Below the pieces are notes generated by a model, which was not told the origin of the DNA, did no database searches, and saw nothing but the letters and a program-made list of their open reading frames with translations. The position numbers and the translations under genes are program-made. A DNA stretch of 64,000 nt from Oxyruncus cristatus. Taxonomy: Eukaryota > Chordata > Aves > Passeriformes > Cotingidae. This document shows positions 12,746 through 21,945 of the stretch, one piece after another (position 1 is the first letter of the stretch; every line of letters begins with the position of its first letter). The DNA lies in assembly GCA_013399855.1 (NCBI GenBank), contig VXAY01002463.1, forward strand, positions 186,001 to 250,000, in the 5' to 3' direction.

Positions 12746-14280
12746 TCAGTAAATAAATAATGTAATGAGTTTAATACCATGATCTATTGAGTAAGCAAAT
12801 GCCATTTTTCATTACCAATTTTCTAAAGATACTTTTTGGAAGCAAATGGTCACTCTTAATGCAAAAAAAAAAAAAGTTCATGCTTTAAAGGAACGTTAAT
12901 ATGATAACAATTCCATTTTCCTGGAAGTCTAAGTTGATATAAAATTAAAATATGATTCTACCCCTTAGTCTTAGAGTAGGGATGCATTTAAGGCAATTCT
13001 TGTATAGCATAGCCTATGGTAAACCAATTTCAGTGAAAAACATACAAAGTTAATTTTCTAGGACTTTATCTGCTACCTTCTATAAAATATTGTGGGAACT
13101 CAGTGATTTCACTGGTATTTGAATCAAGCCTAAATTCACTTTACAAAAATAAAATAAACTGTAGACTCTAAACATAATGAACCCCTGTGAAAAAAAATTG
13201 TTTTTTTCCTATTCTTCCTTCATCAACCAGAAAAATACATTAAAATAGCATTAAAAATTTGATGCCAAACAAAAGATCTGACGGAGTTTTGTTAAAAGTA
13301 ATACTTACCATATGGCACACAACACACTGACACAACACAGGACATTTAAAACGTAGTTAAGGGGCACCCTGTAGCGTCTAGGTGTAGGGTGACATCTGCT
13401 AACTCCTCTTTTGTGACTCAGAGTTTAATTTAATTTGATTTTGTGTCACAATCCTCCTTTTAGTGTGCTGAACTAGCTTCCTATTTCAGGAGGTGGATTG
13501 AAATAAAGCAAAATGGACACAGTTCAGAGAACATTTAAAAATAAGGAGATACAGACACGGAGTATTCATGCAAACTAAGTTATCTTCCTCCTCGCCCACC
13601 CTACCTCTGTCTTGACTGAGATGAAATACTCGTTAATTAGCAAAGGAAAGGTTGTTTTCATCCGGTCTTTCACAAAACATATAAATAGTTATTTGGAATG
13701 GAAGCCTATTTCCTAATTTCCTGTCAGCCATCAACCTCACTCCCAAGTGCTAGGTTTCTTTCCTTCTTTCTCACCAGGCGCTGTTATTGAGATGTCTCCC
13801 CTCTGTGGTACTCATGTGGTCATCTGTTTAACCACATAATGTATCACCACAGAGTTTTTTTTGCATAGTCATCCATCAAACATATGGAGCCTTGATCTTT
13901 CCTGTGTTAGTTGGCCAAAGTGCATCTAAATGATTCCTCAGACAAGTCAAACGAGTGATGGTCACAGTTTGGTCGTCAGATGATGAATCCCTCCAAATGC
14001 AAGTGAGTTGCACTTTTGAAGTTAAACATTAAATGTAATAAGCTTGCTATTGTGATTCAGGTGCTTTAAGCCCCCTTGGTTGTCTCAAATGTCACCAGAA
14101 GCCTACATAATTCCCTGTTTTAGGCTTCCTGCCACCTGTCCCATTGGATATTGTAAATCATCATCTTATCTGTCATTCCTTTGCACTTAACTCAGATATT
14201 ATGGAGCAGTTATATAAAATTTTTATTGTGCACCCCTGTCATTAAAATCTTTTTAGCATGCACCATCCATATATGTATAT

Positions 14281-14336
14281 ATTGGACCTTCTTTTAGGTC
14301 TCTTCCAACACAAACCATTCTGTGTTTCTATGATTT
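14281..14336 (+). mobile_element. CR1 3'-terminal tail fragment
   Basis: A 56-bp match to the CR1 3' end: TTGGACCTT, then GGTCTCTTCCAACACAAACC, then ATTCTGTGTTTCTATGATT. Only the very end of the element is present. Confidence 0.8.
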
Positions 14337-15689
14337 CTTTATTATTAAAATATATGCATGTATTAATTTATTAATATATCATATAGATTGCACAAAACAC
14401 ACAAAAAGTAGAAATAGGAAACAGGTGAGATAAAGATGAATTAAACACTATTTAAAATATTTTATTTTATTCATCAATAATAGAAAAAATATTTTCTTCC
14501 CCCACCTCAATGTATAGTCTTACAGAGCAAGCACTACATGTACTAACACTCTACTTCCCAGGAAGGGGCTGGACATTGTCTGGTGATGTGAAATCAAGAA
14601 TAATATTTTGTTTTCATTTCCTTCCTCATACAGAGGTTGCTTTATTAAACAGCTTCTATCTTGATCCACAATGAATTTTTTCATTTTTATTTTCTTATCT
14701 CCCCCACCCTGCTCAGGAAGGGAGAGATAGAGCAGCTTTGTGGGCTCCTGATGCCCAGTCAAGGTCAACCCAACATTTTATCCTGGGATACTTAGCACTT
14801 TTATAGACATTTCCAAAGCATAGTCCAGAGTTTATTACAGGTCAGGGGTCTCTGTTGTGGGGACCAGGAAAATGATTAGACAGATAACCTAAAGACCAGA
14901 CAAATGCCATTAAAAATTATGGATTCTCTTATGAGCAGACACAGTTTCTGAACAAATTCCTCAGAACCTTGGAGTCTGTGGATCAATTATATTCAATAGA
15001 CAGATTTACCTCTGAAGGCAACTGGTAGCTAATGTGTTGACATGAGTCACAAGAGTAACATATCCCAGAGAGAACCTGTTCGAAAATGTTCACATAATTA
15101 TTGTATTACTTTGACATTGAGGTATTATTAATGCAATTCTCAAACAAGGCTCCTCAAATGTGACCTTTTATCATCACTCCTTCAGTGACCAAATTACTGT
15201 AGCTTGAGAACAAATATTGTGGGTTTTTATCTGAACTGGTCTCTGGCTTTTCCATATGCTGTCTTAATCCTGTACATTGTACATGAACTCCTCAGCTTAA
15301 TTAAACTCAGATTTCCACACAGTTCCTATCTATCTTTCTCTTCTGTCTTTAATTCATCTCTAATATCTGAGGGCTAACACTAACTCCCAGCAAATCCTTA
15401 TCTGAACTAATCTCGCCTGTTTATCTGTAGTCTCTTTTTTTCCTTCTGCTTCTTACTTTATATTCTCTGCTAGCCTAAAAGTTTGGCAGGAGGGGAGATG
15501 TCAGCTGATGGAAGGTGCCCCTTAACTGGAGTATTTCTTCCAAACATTTCCTGTTATCAACAGTGTCATGAGCAATTTACCAAACTTCAGTTTGTCATTA
15601 AATGAGGTGTGTATTTCCCTAATGAAATAAGATAGTTCAAAAAGATAATAACTGAGTGGCAAAATAACAGAGAACCTAAAAGGAACCTT
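14337..15689. other. Unique AT-rich DNA, no gene seen
   Basis: No coding signal or repeat recognised. An 82-codon minus-strand open frame (14520-14768) has no recognisable domain and is probably chance. Confidence 0.6.
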
Positions 15690-16325
15690 TCTGAGTTAGA
15701 ACAAACATCCATCTAGTCCAGTTTTCTATCTTTGTGTATGGGTCAATACAGAGGTTGATTGAACAGTAAAAAAGAACCACATATATTTAAGATAAATCCT
15801 TCTTTTGATACAGTGACTACCAGCTTTTGGTATGCAGACGTTTGTGACAGAGATTGTATCTGAATTGTGTTTTACCACCACTACCAGATCTATTCCCAAT
15901 GAAACTGTCTGACCTTTTAAAACTCATTTATGCTTTTGTTCCTAAAGCAATCTATGGCAATGGATTCTACAGTTGAATGATGCATTGTGTGAAAAGCACT
16001 TACTTTTGTTTGCTTTAAACTCTGCCTAGTAATGCATTGGGTCGTCCTTAGTTCTTGTATTGTGTCAAATAGTGAATAATTGTTCTTATTGCTGTGCAGC
16101 GTGTCATTGTGATTAATGTCTTCCTCGTATTGCTAGCAAATGGAGTTCTAGTCTATTAACTGTCTACTTTTATGAAAGCCATTACATATTTCTGATCATC
16201 TTTCTTTCACTTCACTTCTTCTATTGTATCTTATTTCAGATAGGTGTACCAGAACAGTACATATTGTGCGAGATATAGGTGCACCATAGATTTATACAGA
16301 CTGCAGTGCTGTTCTGTGCTCTGCT
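15690..16325 (-). mobile_element. Ancient amniote-wide CR1 LINE, minus strand
   Basis: In the plus strand it reads as the complement of the old CR1 family common in turtles, crocodilians and birds. The opening 'ATCTAGTCCAGT' phrase (15711-15722) and 'TGCATTGTGTGAAAAGCACTT' at about 15982-16002 are visible. These are followed by the antisense of the ORF2 C-terminal segment (TTTGTTTGCTTTAAACTCTGCC; TGCATTGGGT...TTAGTTCTTGT) and, at 16275-16300, the 'CACCATAGATTTATACAGA' phrase. Heavily diverged with many indels, so insertion probably predates modern bird orders. No terminal tail or open frame remains. Confidence 0.8.
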
Positions 16326-16661
16326 GAGTGCTTAAGATATTACTATCACCAACATCAGTAGCACATTCAAGGCTTCTGCTACTGTGATTTTACAGAAAGG
16401 AGAATGAAGATACAGAAGATAACATGGAATAAATATTGTTGTCATAGACAAAATATTTGCGAACACTCAGTGTAGATTTCCCATTTAACCTAGGCTGTCT
16501 TATGCATACCTCCATATATAATCTGTCTCATATATATATATCTATATATCTATATATAGATATATCTTCACATATAGGTATGGCTTATCTGCCAAAGCTT
16601 TTCCCTTTACAATTTTCTACTTACTTTAAGCTTTTTTTTAAACACACCAAGGTGGGGAATT
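16326..16661. other. Short unique stretch with an AT-rich palindrome
   Basis: No gene. Contains alternating AT sequence at 16529-16566 with a perfect 22-nt palindrome at 16544-16565 (TATATC, TATATATA, GATATA core). Confidence 0.7.
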
Positions 16662-16794
16662 GAGAGAGAGAGAGAGAGAGAAGAAAGGAGAGGAAGTGAA
16701 AGAAAGAAAGAGAGAATGAAAGAAAAGAGACAGAGAGAGAAAGTGAGAAAGAGACAGAGAAAGAGGGAAAAGAAAGAAAGAAAGAAAGAAAGGA

Positions 16795-16870
<76 letters not shown>

Positions 16871-16920
16871 AAAAGAAAGAAAGAAAGAAAGAAAGAAGAA
16901 AGCACAGAAGGAAGGAAAGA
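16662..16920 (+). repeat. Long purine tract, (GA)n to (GAAA)n
   Basis: 259 bp almost entirely of A and G on this strand: (GA)n at the left, mixed GA/GAAA with a few C and T, then a nearly pure (GAAA)n core from about 16771 to 16896. Frames through it on either strand give only Lys/Arg/Glu or Ser/Phe/Leu repeats and are not genes. Mirror-symmetric polypurine tracts can form intramolecular triplexes, but that is inference here. Confidence 0.97.
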
Positions 16921-17599
16921 TGGAAAATAAATAAAACTGTGAATAGACAATGATCAGAACTTCTGACCATAGGCAATGATCAGAAGTTATCACAATTTCT
17001 CAGCAGAGTGATAGGGGGTATCTTTTTCTGTGATTAGTGTTTATAATAACTTTAAAGTCAATTAGGACAAAAAACATTGTCCTAGAGGGAGTGTTTTTCC
17101 TTTGTAGATGAATGAGCAAAGAAAAGGATTTTTACTGGGTTGATCTTCTAACCATTGCCCACCTGCAAGTGATCTAGAAGCATAAAATGCAGGCATGACA
17201 AAATAATAAGTGACTGTCATAATCTGCCTGTTTTTTCACTTATATAGAAAATAAAATTCAGATTAATGAATCCGTAAGAGATCATTAAATTAAAAATATT
17301 TCATTAGAATAATGTCTTACCTGCAGAATTGCATATGATACCTTTAATAATGTTTCAGCTATTGTGGCTCAATACTGCTAATAGGAAGTAAAATTATATG
17401 GATCTGCTTTTCAAAAATTAATCATTCCTCTCTTATTTAGTGAATTGTTAGGATCTTTCTCTATAAGAATATGGTTCAATTTAACAATAACATTTGGTGG
17501 ATAGATAATATGGAGGAATTCAAGGATAGGGATAGCAGCAAACAAAAGAATAGTTAAAAATCTCTACGCAAAACAAACTGATACTCCTTTGCTAATGTC
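16921..17599. other. Unique AT-rich DNA, no gene seen
   Basis: No gene. A 12-bp sequence, CAATGATCAGAA, occurs twice at 16948-16959 and 16974-16985, just outside the purine tract. Confidence 0.6.
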
Positions 17600-18565
17600 T
17601 GGAATCTGAAAAAATGTGCACATTAATCATTGCTTTATGCCTGTTTACCATCAGCATTATTTACAACAAATTGCACTCCAATTTAAAGTCTAATGCGGAC
17701 ATTTATCTGCAAGGTACCTTTCCAGGACTGCAACTTATTCCGTCATTGATTTCCACAATGTACTTTACAGGGACAATTTTCATTGTTTTATCACTAAAAT
17801 GGGAATTATTATGCATATTTAGGGGAGATCTTATACTAGTTGTGCAACCGGACATGCCTATCTTGCAACTGGACTTGCCTATCTCGTATTGGCCTTTTTA
17901 GCCACCAACGCACTTGCAACAAATCTGGGTAGAGCCCTTCCCAAATCTTCGTTCGCAAAGCCTAGCCATGATGATGATATACTAGCTGTTTTTTACGTGC
18001 ACTTTTCTATTTTCTCTGGTAGCACAAATGGTCAATAATCTTTATTGGGTCACACAAGCCCTCAGGTCTTTGCACACCATGCTTGTTCCGTGTGTCCCTA
18101 TTAAGTACCAAAACCTATACCCAAGAGGTAGCCTGCAAAAAAACATCAGGATGCTCATTTAAGACAGAAAGTCCAGCAGCCAAAACAGGCATTTGACCTC
18201 AGCAGTTCGATGTTTTTTTGCAGTATGTACTCAGTCAGCTCTTTAGCTAAGTTTACCCCGCTGACCCTGAGAGAGTGGTGTTCTAGGCTGTACACTCTGA
18301 TATTACAAGTGTAATGACCACTTAGCTAAATGGCATTTGCACTCTGCTGGAGTGTTTTGGTGCCACACTTCTGGTCAGACAACTCTCACCATCACACCTA
18401 CTCAGGTGATGATTCTATTGTTTACTATCCATTTTGGCATTACACTGGCACTTAGCACTTTTGCTGTTTTCAGAAAATCCCTACGGGTCTTCAATGCACT
18501 TGAAATTAAGGTTTTTCTTGTACTGAGATATCAATATATGAACGTAAGAACAAACTTTTAGCTTT
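17600..18565. other. Unassigned block with relatively many CpG sites
   Basis: This block stands out from its AT-rich, CpG-poor surroundings: CpG appears about a dozen times (for example around 17695, 17739, 17850, 17885, 17910, 17950, 17996). A near-perfect 21-bp tandem duplication sits at 17843-17863 and 17864-17884, with two differences. A hydrophobic 95-codon frame (17614-17901) and a 74-codon frame (18337-18561) match nothing I know. A young insertion, an LTR fragment, or a patch of unmethylated DNA are all possible. I cannot choose between them. Confidence 0.35.
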
Positions 18566-19354
18566 CTTCACCTGTGATTTTAAAAGGATAAAATTAATTG
18601 GCTGCACACATTTAACAGAACATAAATTAGAATTGCAAAAATAGTTTCTTGGCTTAAGAATGCTTTTTGTGACTGTCTTATTTCCTATTCTTATTAGTAC
18701 AGAGCATATTGTCAGAGTTTAACTTATAATAAATAACAGATAATAAAGTACCCTCGCTCACAGCAAGGCTAAATTTGACCCTGTATTTATGAACTGACAA
18801 GTCATCTAGGCAGCTACTATGCCTCAGGTGGTGCTATTGTATTCCTAATCATACTTACTGTCAATTAAAAAAAAAAAGAAAAAGTAGAAGTTGCTAACAT
18901 AATTATTTCAATGAAATGAAAATTCGTTCCCACAATAGTATTGAAACAGCTAAAAGGTCACAGACTGTCTTTCATTAAGAGTCTTTTAAAATATGATTTT
19001 TAAAGCACAATGAACATAAATATCCATTTTGTTCTTGATAACTCCCAGATCATTGCAAAGGTGTTGTAATGAGATACTGTTTTAGTGCAATATTTTTTCA
19101 AAGCAATAAGCAGTAGTTGCTTCCATCTGTCCCCATAAAGAGGACTGTAACATCTGCAGATTTTACAGAAAAGATGGATTTTAGAAGAGGCTAAGAAGTC
19201 AATAATGAGGTATACAAATTCTTCCTGATGTCTTTAATTGTGCATTTTTTACCGAAGAGATGTTCTATATTCTTTTAGTATTTCAAATATGTCATAACTT
19301 GCAATTTTTTTTTTTTTTTTTAATCCTGAAAGCCATTACATCTGTCTTTACTCT
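18566..19354. other. Unique AT-rich DNA, no gene seen
   Basis: No gene or element recognised. A T-run lies at about 19305-19321 just before the next CR1. Confidence 0.6.
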
Positions 19355-20232
19355 CTCATTTGAGAGGCCAAACATAACAAGGAAACATACAGAGCATGGA
19401 AGCAAGACTGGGTAACCTGGGAGAAATACAGAAACATTGTCTGAGTATTGCCAGATGAAGTTAGGAAAGCTAAAGCCCAAACAGAATTGAATCTTGTCAG
19501 GGATGTCAAAGACAAGAAGGAGGGCTCTTGTAAGTACATGGGTGACAAAAGGAAGATTAGGGAAAACATCAGCCCATTTCTCAATGAGGCAGGGGACCCG
19601 ATTACCCAGGACATAGAAAATGCTGAGGTATTGAACACCATCCCTTCCTCAATCTTTACTAACAAGACTGGCCTTCCGGAATCCCAGGTTCCAGGGACCA
19701 AGGGGAGTGGTTGTAGCAAGGAAGATGTAACATTGGTGGGAGAGGATTAGGTCAGGTAAAACTTAAGCAAATTGAACACATATAAGCCCCTGGACCCCAT
19801 GGGATGTACCCACTTGTTCTGAGGGAGCTGGCACACAATGTGTTGCAAAGCCACTCCCAAAAATCTCCAATCAACCATGATGAGTGAGCAAAGTACCTAA
19901 AGACTGCAGGAAAGTAAATGTCACGCATATCTTCAAGAAGTGCTAAAAGGAACACCCAGGTAAATATAGTCTGGGTAGCCTCCCCTCCATCCCTGGGAAT
20001 GCAATGGAGTTGCTAATCCTGTATAATGCCTAATTTCCAGGCATTTAAGGACAAGAAATTAATCAGGAGTAGTCAGTGTGGCTTCACCAAAGGTCATGAC
20101 AGGGCAGAGTGTACCCTCAGCATGTTTTTAGATGACACAAAACCAGGAGGAGTAACTGATTTCAGCAGTGATCCCTTGGGCAGGAACCCAGTCCATTTTA
20201 TTTATCTTAAAAGAAGAAACCTAGACTGAGCA
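19355..20232 (+). mobile_element. CR1 LINE, ORF2 endonuclease-end to RT, internally deleted
   Basis: Starts within ORF2 downstream of the endonuclease ('EVRKAKAQTELNL...' open at 19448-19750) and continues through the linker. It then enters the first RT blocks (20026-20100, 'IRSSQCGFTKG'). There the sequence jumps in frame to the RT catalytic block, where F-L-D-D occupies 20125-20136 in place of the usual F-A-D-D. It ends around 20232 without 3' untranslated region or tail. The missing piece, by family comparison, is most of the fingers/palm segment between these blocks. Several frameshifts and stops make it a dead copy. Confidence 0.9.
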
Positions 20233-21427
20233 GAACAATTACAATTATGGGTAACAATGTAATACTAGAAAAATAGATATCATGAGTGGGCAGCTCAGTC
20301 ACACAAGCATAGAGCAAATGTTTTCTTCCGTCCCCAAATGTTTATCTAGTTACGTGTTATCTCCTCTGCAAGTAGAACACATTAAAGATTTTTATTTATA
20401 TCACTCTGTAGCTGATGCATATTTGAAAGAATGAGAATCAAGTTTACCTGTGGTTCAAGTCCAGTGTTTACAAAAGAGATACAATATGGACAAATTAGAT
20501 CTACCCCTTTCTGTGCTGAATTCAATGCTGGCATGGCATCTGAAGCACTTCTATTTACAACTGTGCTGCTACTCATGCAGAAGCTGTAATGCTCAAGGTC
20601 GTGACTCATAACAGAGAAGATCAAATTTCCCATCAAATCCTTTACCAATGTCTGCCAGTAAGTCCCATTACTTGTTTTAGTGTTTCAGAAGCTCTCTCCC
20701 TTTCTAAGCACAAAGAAAATATACCTCAGTCCTTTTCAGGTCTTTCTTCTTGCTGCTTCCTCTGAGATCTCTCAGGCTTCACACAGCTGATGATATCTTT
20801 CTCAGACTAGCAGACACACATCTCTAAGTAAAACTGCCAGCAGCAAATGTCAACTATTTTCTTTTATCAATACTAAGATGGTCCCTAGCAGCCTGGTTTA
20901 GTTTCTTGGTTCTTAGCTGTAGTTGAGAGCTGTAGCAGCTAATGAAAATGACTTATGTTTGTCTAGTACTGTTCATCTAGCTGCATCTAGCAGGATCCAA
21001 AAGTGTTTTATCTGATCAACAAAACGTGTAGAGGGAGCTCTGTGCCTACTGCTGAAATGCAGCCAGAGAAGAGAACATTGAAACTAAATGAAAGTAAGGA
21101 AGAATTCACATAGGCAGCCTGTACCTTCCTCTGTTGTGATAGCTGGGAAATAATATTGCAGATCATGGCTATCATAGGCTCCCAAAAGATGTCTCATGCA
21201 GCTATTTTGTACTGTTACAGCATCTCTTCATCATTACTGAGGGAACAAAAGCCACTTAGGGGAAAAAGATGTGAGGTTGAAAAGGAGGAGAGAAAGCAAA
21301 AGGACTGCTGTCAAGAGAAACTTCTAGTAGAAGAACAGCAGGGATCCTGCTTACAGCAGTGACAAACTGGTCACTGTAATTCCACTTCTAGGTCTGAGGT
21401 CTAAAATTCAAGAGAAAGATTAAATTA
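20233..21427. other. Unique AT-rich DNA, no gene seen
   Basis: No gene, RNA gene or repeat recognised. Short open frames at 20382-20648 (minus) and 21156-21362 (plus) show no domain. Confidence 0.6.
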
Positions 21428-21945
21428 TCACAGAATCACAGAATATTTTCAGTTGGAAGGGACCCAGTAGGATCATCAAATTTTAATTCCTGGCCCTGTA
21501 CAGGACAGCCCCAAGAATCACACCATGTGGTTGAGAGCATTTACCAAATACTTAAGCTGTGGCAAGCTTGGTGCTGTGACCACTTCCCTAGGGAGCCTGT
21601 TCCAGTGCCTGAACATCCTCTGGGGGTAGAACCTTTTTCTGATATCCAACCTAAACCTCCCATGACACAACTTCAGGCCATTCCCTTGGGTCCTGTCACT
21701 GGTCACCACAGAGAAGAGATCAGTTCTGTCCCTCCTCTTTCCCCTCATACAGAAGTTGTAACTGCAATGAGATCTCCCCTCAGTCTCCTCCAGGCTGAAG
21801 AGACCAAGCGACCTCAGCTGCTCCTCCTACAGCTTTCCCTCAAGGCCCTTCACCATCTTTGTTGCCCTCCTTTGGAAAGTCTAATGGCTTAGTATCTTTC
21901 TCATTTTGTGTTGCCCAAATTATCATGAAGTATTCCAGTGATGAT
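21428..21945 (-). mobile_element. CR1 LINE fragment, 3' end, minus strand
   Basis: Starts with the complement of the terminal repeat (ATCACAGAATCACAGAAT) and 3' untranslated region. It continues antisense through the ORF2 C-terminus ('FRLDIRKRFYPQRMFRHWNRLPREVV' is readable in the minus frame at 21518-21748). It extends on to the region around 'VQFW'. 5'-truncated, about 0.5 kb, with frameshifts. No domain needed for mobility is left. Confidence 0.93.

Larger units (their letters stand above)
10401..14280. other. Unique AT-rich DNA with one assembly gap
   Basis: No gene recognised. Contains the N gap at 11434-11488, A-runs at 12861-12873 and elsewhere, a doubtful old CR1 end at 12661-12745, and a stretch at 13561-13760 that looks like a possible conserved non-coding element. 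Open frames are short and carry no known domain. Confidence 0.6.

Noticed and set aside
16607..16993. Four overlapping frames of up to 128 codons over the GAAA tract
   Set aside because: Ser/Phe/Leu or Lys/Arg/Glu repeat translation; open only because the repeat lacks stops.
17614..17901. Hydrophobic 95-codon frame as a possible membrane or viral-derived protein
   Set aside because: I recognise no family motif and there is no conserved catalytic residue pattern or partner frame. Kept only as part of an unassigned block.
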